Source: Trichormus sp. NMC-1 (lineage in GTDB: Bacteria > Cyanobacteriota > Cyanobacteriia > Cyanobacteriales > Nostocaceae). Taken from it: a stretch of DNA of 35,168 bases. This document shows, one piece after another, positions 1 through 8,415 of the stretch. The notes under the pieces are model-generated. The model saw only the letters and a program-made list of their open reading frames with translations. It was not told the DNA's origin and ran no database searches. The stretch spans positions 1 to 35,168 of the forward strand of contig NZ_LZQD01000016.1 of the NCBI RefSeq assembly GCF_001858025.1, written 5' to 3'. Numbering within the stretch: position 1 is the first letter of the stretch; every line of letters begins with the position of its first letter. The position numbers and the translations under genes are program-made.

Positions 1-241
1 TCAATAAACTTTTTTTGAACTTCTATATATAATATCCAGTTACTGAAGGTTCAGACGGAGGGAATTCAGTCCAGCCAAGAGGTCTGGGTGAAACGAACAA
101 CAAGCAGCTTGGGCAATTTAGAGTATTGGCATTAAAAAAATCTCTAAATTGAGCAGGTAATAAGCAGCTATAGTTGCCATTTGCCAACAACACCATCAAC
201 AACTTGAGGAGAATTCCATAGTGTGGTAGGGACTGACAGAT
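1..241. other. non-coding DNA downstream of nblS
   Basis: No convincing reading frame is seen here. The one notable structure is a perfect 10-bp inverted repeat (CAATTTAGAG at 114-123 and CTCTAAATTG at 142-151) around an 18-base loop. It lies about 90-130 bases past the stop codon of the minus-strand kinase gene. The run of A/T lies inside the loop, not after the stem, so it is not a textbook intrinsic terminator. It could still help end transcription or protect the 3' end of the kinase mRNA. Confidence 0.4.
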
Positions 242-2281
242 TCAGTTTTTTGTCACTTCAGGTGTTTTGATGGTGGATGCAACTAATGTGGATGATACTT
301 CTTCATCAAATACCGCTAAGTCAAACCAAAAAGTAGTACCGACACCAACTTCGCTAACTAAATTGACTTTACTGTGATGCCTGTCCATAATATTTCTGAC
401 AATAGATAGACCTAAGCCGGTACCTTCAAGGGTGTGAACTCGGTTTTCCACCCGGAAAAAGCGGTCAAAGATTGCCCGTTGATCTTCTGGGGCGATGCCA
501 ATTCCTGTATCACTGATTTCTAGCCGTACCTTACTAGGTTGATTGTGTGAAATTTCGCGCTGTGCAGCGTTTGCAAAGTGTTCAGTTTGCGTAGATTCCA
601 GGGAAGCAAAGGAGGAGTTGGGTTGAGGATTTAATTGGTAGGCACGGATTGCCACTTTTCCACCAGAAGGGGTGAATTTGAGGGCATTACCAATTAAGTT
701 ACCCAATACTTGTAGCAACAAATCATAATTACCTAGGACTAGGGGTAAGTTAGGGGCAACTTCCTGAACCAGTTCAATGCCTTTATCTCTAGCGTTGAGT
801 TGGTAAGTACGCAATGTCTGTTCCAGTGCTTGCGCCAAATCGACCCCATCAAAATTGTAGGTGCGCCCAGATTCGAGTTTTGATAAATCCAAAACATCAT
901 TAACTAGGCGGGTAAGTCTATCAGTTTCATGATTAACGGTTTCCAGAAATTCTTGGCGTTCTTCTAAACCCAAGTCTTCGCCATAATCATGTAGGGTTTC
1001 AATATAGGTTTTGATGTTAAAGAGGGGTGTTCGCAGTTCGTGCGAGACATTACTGATAAATTGGCTTTTGGCTTCATTAAGTTCTACCTCACGGGTGATA
1101 TCTTGCACAGTGATGGCAATGCCTTTAATACTTTCCCTTTGTAGGTTAAGCACTGTAGTCAAGAGAATACGGATTGTGCGCTTGGTGGGTTCGTTGAGTG
1201 GGATACGAAACTCAGCACTTTCGCATTCTCCGGCTGCCATTTCATACAAGGTGCGGCTGATTTCCACTTGTACGCTTATAGGCAAGTTATGCAATACGTT
1301 GCTACCCACGACATCACTGCCTTCCCAACCAAAAATTCGCCGTGCTGTAGGGTTGACTAGAATTACCTGCATATTATTGTCAATCAGCACAGCACCATCG
1401 GCGATGGTAGAAACTAAGGTTTCCAATTTGGCTTTTTCTGCTGTTAGTTCTTCAATATTCTGTTCTTCGTAGCGCTCTAGGCGCTCTGCCATTTCATTAA
1501 AGCTTAAAATTAGCTCTCCTAGTTCACCACCTAGGGGTAAGTCAATTCGCTGTTTAAAATTACCAGTAGCAATCTGTTTTACGCCTACGAGTAGTTCTTT
1601 AATTGGTTTAGTAATGGTTAAGGCGTTGATTACTCCTGCCAAAATTACCATGACCCAAATGGTGATAAACACCGCAATGGTGACATCACGGGTGAAATTA
1701 GTGGATATGACTGCTGTTTGATTGGGGTTGATGCCAACTGCTAAAACACCTAAATATTGTTTATTAACTATGAGGGGAATAAATACATCAGTGACGACAC
1801 CATCTGGGGATATGTGTTGACGCACCATTGGTTGGTCATTATCACCTGGGTAATCTTCTGGTAGTTGTATCCGCCGCTTAATGGTGAGGGAGTTTTCTAC
1901 CTCTGGTTCCCAAAAAGGAATGCCAAAAAAGATTTTCCCTGTTTCATCAGCGTATAGCATATAACGCACACTAGAGGTGCTGCTGTAGAAACGTTGGGAA
2001 AATTGGGCAACTTCTGTGAGATTGTGATCTGCAATTAGGGGCGCAACATTTGAGGCCAGTAGAAGTCCGAGGTCGCGACCGAAGCGGGTGTCATTCAGAC
2101 GTGCATCTTGCTGAATTGTATTCACTGCCCAGAAAGTTAGACCACTCATCACCAGGGAAACCACTAAAGTAGCTACAGCTAGTAGTTTGGTCTGAAGGGT
2201 AAAATCAGACCACCAATGAGCGAGTGTCTTGGATACGCCTTGGGCGAAAGCATCTCGGATTGTTGTTAAAGGAGCGAGCAT
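242..2281 (-). CDS. nblS: NblS/Hik33-type membrane sensor histidine kinase
   Basis: This is a 679-residue two-component sensor kinase. Domains in order are: a membrane segment near residues 31-53; an extracytoplasmic sensor region of about 150 residues; a second membrane segment near 200-222; a HAMP linker; a coiled coil near 265-290; a PAS domain at about 285-395; a HisKA domain with the phospho-accepting His414 in SHELRTP; and a HATPase domain with N box (NLIGNALKF, about 528-536), G1 (DTGIGIAPED, about 591-600) and G2 (GTGLGLSIV). In cyanobacteria this architecture belongs to NblS (Hik33, DspA), which acts through RpaB-type regulators in responses to high light, nutrient stress, cold and osmotic stress, including phycobilisome breakdown. 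The acidic, Ser/Gln-rich loop near 550-585 inside the ATPase domain looks like a lineage-specific insertion. All catalytic boxes are intact. It lies 158 bases after purD on the same strand. The assignment to NblS rests on architecture and the purD neighbour. Confidence 0.88.
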   Translation of the reverse strand: MLAPLTTIRDAFAQGVSKTLAHWWSDFTLQTKLLAVATLVVSLVMSGLTFWAVNTIQQDARLNDTRFGRDLGLLLASNVAPLIADHNLTEVAQFSQRFYSSTSSVRYMLYADETGKIFFGIPFWEPEVENSLTIKRRIQLPEDYPGDNDQPMVRQHISPDGVVTDVFIPLIVNKQYLGVLAVGINPNQTAVISTNFTRDVTIAVFITIWVMVILAGVINALTITKPIKELLVGVKQIATGNFKQRIDLPLGGELGELILSFNEMAERLERYEEQNIEELTAEKAKLETLVSTIADGAVLIDNNMQVILVNPTARRIFGWEGSDVVGSNVLHNLPISVQVEISRTLYEMAAGECESAEFRIPLNEPTKRTIRILLTTVLNLQRESIKGIAITVQDITREVELNEAKSQFISNVSHELRTPLFNIKTYIETLHDYGEDLGLEERQEFLETVNHETDRLTRLVNDVLDLSKLESGRTYNFDGVDLAQALEQTLRTYQLNARDKGIELVQEVAPNLPLVLGNYDLLLQVLGNLIGNALKFTPSGGKVAIRAYQLNPQPNSSFASLESTQTEHFANAAQREISHNQPSKVRLEISDTGIGIAPEDQRAIFDRFFRVENRVHTLEGTGLGLSIVRNIMDRHHSKVNLVSEVGVGTTFWFDLAVFDEEVSSTLVASTIKTPEVTKN

Positions 2282-2439
2282 CTTAAATACAGTTGTTAGT
2301 AGTTCTTGGTTTTCTACCCCAACAACTTAAAAATTAACAGTTAATTTGCCAAAAATGGTAGAGAGAAGTTGGGGAGATGAGTAGACAGGGAGGTGGGGAT
2401 GTGGGGAAAACTACTAACTGCTAACTCAGCATTCCGCAC

Positions 2440-3726
2440 TTAGGAATTAGGACTCAGCACTCTATGACCAATATCCCTACGGTAATACACCCCTGAAAAA
2501 TGAATGTGTTTGATGCCAACATATGCCTGAGCGATCGCTTGCTGAAAATTTTCGCCCAGCCCAGTCACATTTAAAACTCTACCACCGTCTGTCAATATTT
2601 GTTGCTGTTCGTTCAACTTTGTGCCAGCATGAAACACCTTTGCACCTGATGCTTCTGCCTCCTGAATACCCGCTATTACCTGGCCTTTTTCATATTCTCC
2701 TGGATAACCTCCTGAGGCAGCTACGACAGTGGCAGCAGCCCCGTTTTTCCAAGCAATAGGCGGCATTTCTGCTAAACGCTGCTGAATGCAAGCTAAAATT
2801 AAATCTTCTAGGGGTGTTTCTAGCAATGGCAAAATAACTTGGGTTTCTGGATCACCGAAACGACAGTTAAATTCTAAAACTTTAAAGTCGCCATCTGCTG
2901 AAACCATTAATCCAGCGTATAGCACACCTCGGTAGTCGATGCCTTTGGTTCTTAAAAGAGCGATCGCACTTTCTAAAACTTCTGTTTGCACCCTTGCCAT
3001 CAACTCTGGTGTTGCAATCGGTGCAGGAGCATAAGCGCCCATCCCCCCAGTATTATCTCCCGTATCACCATCACCAATCCGCTTATGATCTTGAGCAGGA
3101 AGTAAAGGACGAATCGTTAACCCATCAGTCAAGGCTAAAACTGATACCTCTTGCCCCAGCAAACATTCTTCAATCACTACAAAATTCCCCGCACTGCCAA
3201 ACTGCCCCTGAAAAATGGCATCAATGGCATCTTCTGCTTCTTCAATGGTTTGGGCAACTGTCACACCCTTACCAGCAGCTAAACCGTCAGCTTTAACAAC
3301 AATTGGCGCTCCCTGTGATTTTACGTAAGATTTTGCTGCTATTGCCTCCGTAAATACCGCCGCTTTGGCTGTGGGAATTCCTGCTTCTTGCATTAACGCC
3401 TTAGCCCAAGCCTTACTAGCTTCTATTTGCGCTCCGGCTTTACTAGGTCCAAATACCATCAGTCCTTTGCTTTGGAGATAGTCGGTAATTCCCATTGCTA
3501 AAGGTACTTCTGGACCGACTACAACTAGAGAAATATCATTTTCTAAAGCAAGTCGGCTGATACCCTGAAAGTCATCTACCGCGAGAGGGACGTTTTGGCA
3601 GCATTCCATACTTGCTGTACCCCCATTTCCTGGTACACAGACAATTTGCTCAATTTTCTTTGATTGCAGAAGTTTCCACGCTAGAGCGTGTTCACGTCCC
3701 CCATTACCTACAACTAAAACCTTCAC
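2440..3726 (-). CDS. purD: phosphoribosylamine--glycine ligase (GAR synthetase)
   Basis: The gene encodes the second step of de novo purine synthesis: ATP-dependent joining of 5-phosphoribosylamine and glycine to give glycinamide ribonucleotide, in the cytoplasm. The 428-residue product has the normal length. It opens with the N-terminal fold MKVLVVGNGGREHALAWKL, continues with an ATP-grasp domain (VVKADGLAAGKGV; EFNCRFGDPETQ near 285-296) and ends with the usual C-terminal lid. The start is a GTG at 3726. It is supported by a good ribosome binding site (GAGGAA on the minus strand at 3731-3736) about four bases away. The 158-base gap to nblS holds a low-complexity stretch and a CTAACTCAGCATT-like tract but no gene. 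No truncation or missing motif is seen. Confidence 0.97.
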   Translation of the reverse strand: MKVLVVGNGGREHALAWKLLQSKKIEQIVCVPGNGGTASMECCQNVPLAVDDFQGISRLALENDISLVVVGPEVPLAMGITDYLQSKGLMVFGPSKAGAQIEASKAWAKALMQEAGIPTAKAAVFTEAIAAKSYVKSQGAPIVVKADGLAAGKGVTVAQTIEEAEDAIDAIFQGQFGSAGNFVVIEECLLGQEVSVLALTDGLTIRPLLPAQDHKRIGDGDTGDNTGGMGAYAPAPIATPELMARVQTEVLESAIALLRTKGIDYRGVLYAGLMVSADGDFKVLEFNCRFGDPETQVILPLLETPLEDLILACIQQRLAEMPPIAWKNGAAATVVAASGGYPGEYEKGQVIAGIQEAEASGAKVFHAGTKLNEQQQILTDGGRVLNVTGLGENFQQAIAQAYVGIKHIHFSGVYYRRDIGHRVLSPNS

Positions 3727-4187
3727 TTATTTCCTCGTGTGTCTCTTGTAAAATGAGAATGCCTTCAGGCGACTGATCATATAGACTTCTGGTAGAAGCC
3801 CAATTTTTCACTAATTATCCTACTAATCAAGGGCTTATGGTGACTCTTAAGTGGAAAAAACTCTTCTATACCGGATTTTGGTGGGATTTTTTGCTATTAT
3901 GCGACTGAGTTAATTAATAGACATCTCCGAAAATGAACCTCAAAGCTTTATAAATCAAGGGTCAAAACCTAATTTCCACCCTCAGTCTAAGTAGATCGAT
4001 AATTTTTGTTCAACAGCAAAATTAATTACAATAAATTTAAAATTTGACAAGTTTCTACACTCTCCTATTTTTTATATAAAAGTGAAAATAAAATAAATAC
4101 TTAAAAATAACTCCCGGCTTGGTTTAATTACTGAGTAGTTACTATTGATATCCTAAAAAAATTCCCAAAGTAGAAAAAATAAGCAAC
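3727..4187. other. intergenic region between divergent purD and epimerase
   Basis: This 461-base AT-rich gap must hold the promoters of purD (leftward) and of the epimerase gene (rightward). A small hairpin, CTTCT-GGT-AGAAG, lies at 3786-3798 in the purD leader. A candidate rightward promoter is listed separately. No coding region or RNA gene is recognised. Confidence 0.5.
4044..4071 (+). promoter_or_regulatory. candidate sigma-70-type promoter for the epimerase gene
   Basis: A perfect TTGACA (4044-4049) is followed, after 16 bases, by TATTTT (4066-4071). A TATATA also occurs just downstream. This would give a leader of roughly 110 bases before the ATG at 4188. The -35 box is exact and the -10 box is weak. 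This is a sequence match only. Confidence 0.3.
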
Positions 4188-5135
4188 ATGGCTAAAATTA
4201 TCGTTACTGGAGTGGCTGGTTTTATAGGTTCTCACCTTGTCGATACATTATTGCAAAGAGGAGAAGAAGTAATCGGCATTGATGAATTTAATGATTACTA
4301 TGACCCCATATTGAAGCAGAAAAATATAGCTACCTTTCAACAGTCGCCTAACTTTACATTAATTGAAGGCGATATTCAATTCTTAGATTTACCAAAACTT
4401 TTTCAAGATGTAGAAGTAGTTTATCATCAGGCGGCGCAAGCGGGGGTAAGAAACTCATGGGGTAAAGGCTTTCGCTCTTATACTGAACGCAATATTAATG
4501 CCACACAAGTTTTGTTAGAAGCCGCAAAGGATGCTCAACACTTGAAAAGATTAGTATTTGCCTCTTCATCTAGTGTATATGGTGATGCAGAAATTTTACC
4601 GACTCATGAAGAAATTAAGCCTTTGCCAGTTTCACCTTACGGTATTACTAAATTAGCAGGTGAAAGGTTATGTGAACTATATCACAAGAACTTTGCTGTA
4701 CCTTTTGTATCCTTGCGCTATTTTACAGTTTATGGACCTCGACAGCGGCCAGATATGGCATTTCATAAGTTTTTTAAAGCAGTTTTGCAAGATGACGCAA
4801 TTCCCATTTATGGTGACGGACAGCAAACACGGGATTTTACATTTGTAACTGATGTCATTGCTGCGAATTTAGCAGCAGCCACTATACCAAAAGCAGTAGG
4901 GGAAATTTTTAATATTGGTGGTGGTAGCAGAGTAGTTTTAGCAGAAGTATTAGATACGATGGAAGATATAGTTGGTAAACCCATCAAACGTAACCACATT
5001 GAAAAGGCTATGGGAGATGCGCGTCACACGGCTGCGGATGTATCCAAAGCACAAAAAATTCTTGGATATCAGCCACAAGTATCTTTGCGGGAAGGTTTAA
5101 GGCGGGAATGGGAGTGGATTAAAGCGCTGTATTAG
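4188..5135 (+). CDS. NAD-dependent epimerase/dehydratase (extended SDR, UDP-hexuronate/hexose 4-epimerase-like)
   Basis: The 315-residue product is an extended short-chain dehydrogenase that would act on a nucleotide sugar. The N-terminal Rossmann motif is GVAGFIGSH (residues 7-15), followed by the acidic end of strand 2 in GIDEFNDYYDP, a signature seen in UDP-glucuronate 4-epimerase-like enzymes. The catalytic triad is present: Ser in FASSSSVYGD and Tyr/Lys in YGITK. The RPDMAFHKF and GDGQQTRDFTFV motifs near 186-220 are also typical of that subgroup. The exact substrate cannot be read from sequence. A UDP-glucose/galactose epimerase (GalE) role is possible and would fit the galK, galT and UDP-galactopyranose mutase genes nearby. 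It starts at ATG 4188, with no strong ribosome binding site, and is the first gene of the rightward sugar block. Confidence 0.88.
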   Translation: MAKIIVTGVAGFIGSHLVDTLLQRGEEVIGIDEFNDYYDPILKQKNIATFQQSPNFTLIEGDIQFLDLPKLFQDVEVVYHQAAQAGVRNSWGKGFRSYTERNINATQVLLEAAKDAQHLKRLVFASSSSVYGDAEILPTHEEIKPLPVSPYGITKLAGERLCELYHKNFAVPFVSLRYFTVYGPRQRPDMAFHKFFKAVLQDDAIPIYGDGQQTRDFTFVTDVIAANLAAATIPKAVGEIFNIGGGSRVVLAEVLDTMEDIVGKPIKRNHIEKAMGDARHTAADVSKAQKILGYQPQVSLREGLRREWEWIKALY

Positions 5136-5676
5136 ATTTAAATGGCTATGATGTATCTCATTCATAGGACAAGAGGTAAAAACATTTTTTAAAGGGACAC
5201 ATAGTACGTTCGCGTAGTGTCTCGTAGAGAGAAAAAATACGTCCTTATACAAATTCCCTAATTTTAATTATGGGGATTTCCCCGTTAATAGTACCCTTTT
5301 AAAAGTTAAGGAAAAGGGTAAATTTTCAAGCTAGGTATTTGCATTGGTAAAAAATATTGTAAAACTCAGGATAGACACATTCCAATGTAATTTAGTATGT
5401 CCATGATATTTTGGTGTCAAAAACCTCTCGGATGTTCTTTTACCACAGAATATTACTACTTGGGAAATGTCTATTTATTTTCTTGGGTAGAGGAAGACAT
5501 AAGAGCCAGGATTTATAATGAGAACTAATACGGAATCAAAACTGAAGGGTTAAGCTTCCAAGTTTATTATTGCTGAATGGTGTTAAATCTGGAGACAAAA
5601 AATAAATTTTGGAGGCGATTTGTTGATTTTTTAGCAATTCACTAGTCCAATTTGTAAGAAATTGCATTAAAAATAT
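5136..5676. other. intergenic region with stem-loops
   Basis: This 541-base gap has no convincing gene. It contains a dispersed-repeat-like tract near 5200-5232 (CGCGTAGTGTCTCGTAGAGA), a short GGGGA-TT-TCCCC palindrome at 5272-5283, and a perfect 9-bp inverted repeat at 5292-5320 with an 11-base loop. No T-run follows these stems, so they are not clear terminators. The promoter of the glycosyltransferase-mutase gene must lie here if that gene is not transcribed from upstream. Confidence 0.45.
5292..5320. other. perfect stem-loop, possible operator or transcript-end structure
   Basis: TACCCTTTT at 5292-5300 pairs perfectly with AAAAGGGTA at 5312-5320 across an 11-base loop. It lies 157 bases after the epimerase stop codon and about 360 bases before the next start. 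A role in ending the epimerase transcript or binding a regulator is only a possibility. Confidence 0.35.
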
Positions 5677-8250
5677 ATGGCAAGTGAAAAAACTCAACCT
5701 AAAAAGAACGGTGCTAGTCATATTGCATCTTCAAAACTGAGTAAAACTAAGCAATCTGAACTAAACGAATCCCCATCAGTAGGTGCATCTTTATTAAATT
5801 TATCCACATTAAATAAAAACTTCCAACCAAAAGAAGCTTTGACAGATACGGCTGATATAGTCTGTCTATCTCATTTGCGTTGGCATTTCGTTTATCAAAG
5901 ACCACAACATCTTCTCAGTCGTTGTGCTAAAGGAAAGCGTGTATTTTTTATTGAAGAACCAATTTTCAATCAAGAAGATTTGCGGCGGTTGGAAATTAGC
6001 GAAGATACAAGTGGAGTGGTGGTAGTTGTTCCCAATCTCCCAGAAGGTTTAAATGAGGAATCTGTTAACGCAAATTTGCAAATTCTGATTGATGGTTTTT
6101 TGGTAGAGCATAATATTAGCAAGTATATTTGTTGGTATTACACACCAATGGCGATCGCCTATACACGGCATTTGCAACCCCAAGCTGTAGTCTATGATTG
6201 CATGGATGAATTATCTGGTTTCCAGGGATCACCACCAAGTTTAAAAAATTACGAAGCGGAACTATTTCGCCATGCAGACCTAGTATTTACAGGAGGACAA
6301 AGCCTGTACGAAAGTAAAGTTAACCAGCACCCAAATGTCTATGCCTTTCCTAGCAGTGTAGATATAGCCCACTTTGGACAAGGCAGAAACCTAACCCCCC
6401 AACCCCCTTCCCTACCTCTCCCTAACCCTCTCCTAGGAGGAGAGGGAAGCGGAAAAACTTTTGTTACTGGGAAGGAGGAGAAAAGTTCTAGTTCCCCTCT
6501 CCTTGCAGGAGAGGGGTTAGGGGAGAGGTCAGAACCAGCAGATCAAGCAGATATTCCCCACCCCCGTTTAGGTTTCTTTGGTGTAATTGATGAACGGATG
6601 GATATTGAACTGCTACAAGGTATTGCCGATACCCGTCCCAACTGGCATCTAGTGATAGTTGGTCCAGTAGTGAAAATTGATCCCGCAAGGCTACCCCAAT
6701 CGGAGAATATCCATTATCTCGGTGCTAAAACCTATCAACAGCTACCTGAATATTTAGCAGGATGGGATTTAGCAATGTTGCCATTTGCCCGGAATGAAGC
6801 AACGCGCTTTATTAGTCCTACTAAAACTCCTGAGTATCTTGCAGCCGGCAAACCTGTAGTATCTACCAGCATCAGGGATGTAGTGCGTCCCTATGGAGAA
6901 TCAAAACTGGTACGCATTGCAGACACGGTTTCTGAGTTCGTCACCGCAGCCGAACAAGCAATACAACAGGATACAAAAGCATCTGGGTGGTTGAGTCGAG
7001 TTGATGCCTTTTTAGAGCAGATTTCTTGGGATCGGACTTGGGCATCAATGATAAAATTGATAGATTCGGCGATTGCTACCCGTGATGCTGAGGAGAAAAA
7101 TAATCTTGGTGCGATTACGAGAAAACAAGCACCCAATATCATTACTAGAGACTTTGTTTTTGATTACCTGATTGTTGGTGCTGGCTTTTCTGGTAGCGTC
7201 ATTGCTGAACGTTTAGCAACTCAGTCTGGTAAAAAAGTCCTGGTTGTAGATAAGCGGAATCACGTTGGTGGTAACGCCTACGATCATTACAATGAGCATG
7301 GTATTCTCATCCATAAATATGGACCCCACATTTTTCACACCAACTCCCGCGAAATCTTTGAATACCTCTCGCGCTTTACTCAGTGGCGTTCTTATGAGCA
7401 TCGGGTTTTAGCTAGTGTAGATGGTCAATTAGTTCCCATACCTATCAACCTCGACACCATCAACAAACTCTATGGTATGGATCTTAATTCATTTGAGGTC
7501 GAGGATTTTTTGAAAGCATTAGCTGAACCAAAAGAATATATTTACACCTCAGAAGATGTGGTAGTCAGCAAAGTTGGCCGAGTATTGTATGAAAAATTCT
7601 TTCGCGGTTACACTCGCAAGCAATGGGGACTCGACCCATCAGAACTTGATAAATCAGTAATTGCTCGGATTCCCACACGCAACAACCGCGACGACCGTTA
7701 TTTCACCGATACTTACCAAGCGATGCCATTGCATGGGTTTACGCGGTTATTCGAGAATATGTTAAATCATCCCAATATTAAGGTGATGCTTAATACTGAT
7801 TATCGGGAAATTGAAAAAGCTATCCCTTGTCGGGAAATGGTTTACACAGGACCTGTGGACGAGTTATTTGATTACCGTTACGGTAAATTACCCTATCGTT
7901 CTCTTGAGTTCCAGCACCAAACCCATAATTTACCTGTTTTTCAGCCTGTACCAGTGATCAACTATCCCAACGAACACCTTTATACTCGTGTTACAGAATT
8001 TAAATATTTAACTGGTCAAGAACACTCTAAAACTAGCATCGTTTACGAATTTCCCAAAGCAGAAGGAGACCCTTATTACCCTGTACCGCGCCCAGAAAAT
8101 CAGGAAATTTACCAAAAATATAAGGCTTTGGCTGATACCACACCGGGGGTATATTTTGTAGGGCGGTTGGCAACCTACAAGTATTACAACATGGATCAAT
8201 GTGTTGGTCAGGCTCTGTCTGTGTATAAACAAATCGCCGTTAAGGCTTGA
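5677..8250 (+). CDS. glycosyltransferase fused to UDP-galactopyranose mutase
   Basis: The 857-residue protein joins two enzymes. Residues about 58-460 form a GT-B-like glycosyltransferase (VCLSHLRWHFVYQRPQHLL at the start; FFGVIDERMDIELL and the donor-site-like region SPTKTPEYLAAGKPVVS near 380-397). Residues about 496-857 form a complete UDP-galactopyranose mutase: FAD motif LIVGAGFSGSVIAERLA, VGGNAYDHYNEHG, GPHIFHTN, RGYTRKQWGLDPSEL and the C-terminal YYNMDQCVGQALSVYKQI. The mutase converts UDP-galactopyranose to UDP-galactofuranose on reduced FAD, and the transferase half may use that product. Residues 1-55 are Ser/Lys/Asn-rich and probably disordered. Residues about 237-290 (Pro/Gly/Glu-rich) are encoded by a GC-rich repeat inserted in frame between the two lobes of the transferase. 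The start at ATG 5677 has no clear ribosome binding site. The mutase assignment is firm. The sugar acceptor is unknown. Confidence 0.93.
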   Translation: MASEKTQPKKNGASHIASSKLSKTKQSELNESPSVGASLLNLSTLNKNFQPKEALTDTADIVCLSHLRWHFVYQRPQHLLSRCAKGKRVFFIEEPIFNQEDLRRLEISEDTSGVVVVVPNLPEGLNEESVNANLQILIDGFLVEHNISKYICWYYTPMAIAYTRHLQPQAVVYDCMDELSGFQGSPPSLKNYEAELFRHADLVFTGGQSLYESKVNQHPNVYAFPSSVDIAHFGQGRNLTPQPPSLPLPNPLLGGEGSGKTFVTGKEEKSSSSPLLAGEGLGERSEPADQADIPHPRLGFFGVIDERMDIELLQGIADTRPNWHLVIVGPVVKIDPARLPQSENIHYLGAKTYQQLPEYLAGWDLAMLPFARNEATRFISPTKTPEYLAAGKPVVSTSIRDVVRPYGESKLVRIADTVSEFVTAAEQAIQQDTKASGWLSRVDAFLEQISWDRTWASMIKLIDSAIATRDAEEKNNLGAITRKQAPNIITRDFVFDYLIVGAGFSGSVIAERLATQSGKKVLVVDKRNHVGGNAYDHYNEHGILIHKYGPHIFHTNSREIFEYLSRFTQWRSYEHRVLASVDGQLVPIPINLDTINKLYGMDLNSFEVEDFLKALAEPKEYIYTSEDVVVSKVGRVLYEKFFRGYTRKQWGLDPSELDKSVIARIPTRNNRDDRYFTDTYQAMPLHGFTRLFENMLNHPNIKVMLNTDYREIEKAIPCREMVYTGPVDELFDYRYGKLPYRSLEFQHQTHNLPVFQPVPVINYPNEHLYTRVTEFKYLTGQEHSKTSIVYEFPKAEGDPYYPVPRPENQEIYQKYKALADTTPGVYFVGRLATYKYYNMDQCVGQALSVYKQIAVKA
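6385..6546 (+). repeat. GC-rich palindromic repeat inserted in frame in the glycosyltransferase gene
   Basis: This tract holds two inverted halves of the C-rich/G-rich family CCTAACCCC...GGAGAGGGG. The first half is near 6391-6450 and the inverted half near 6492-6530. Related copies lie between genes at 8261-8300, 16189-16232 and 16275-16310, and inside the STAND gene at 15361-15399. The tract contains no stop codon in the host frame and adds about 50 residues of low-complexity sequence to the protein. Confidence 0.8.
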
Positions 8251-8260
8251 GTTTTAAGAA

Positions 8261-8300
8261 ACCCCACCCCTAACCCCTCCCCGCTTGCGAGGAGGGGGAC
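8261..8300. repeat. GC-rich palindromic dispersed repeat
   Basis: An intergenic copy of the CCCCACCCCTAACCCC / GAGGAGGGG family. The C-rich left arm and the G-rich right arm fold on a short TTGC loop. It sits just after the stop codon of the glycosyltransferase-mutase gene. It could act as a transcript-stabilising stem, but no T-run follows it. Confidence 0.7.
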
Positions 8301-8415
8301 TGGATATTGTTCTTCGGGTAAGGTTTGAACCTAAGTTGACACCAATTTACAACGTCTCTGTATTCTCGTGTTTACCTGTTTTTTCGACAGAAAACATCGT
8401 TTTAAGTTGCAAATT

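Noticed and set aside
8261-8300. GC-rich hairpin after the glycosyltransferase-mutase gene as an intrinsic terminator
   Set aside because: The stem is strong but no T-run follows on the plus strand, and the same sequence occurs as a dispersed repeat inside genes.
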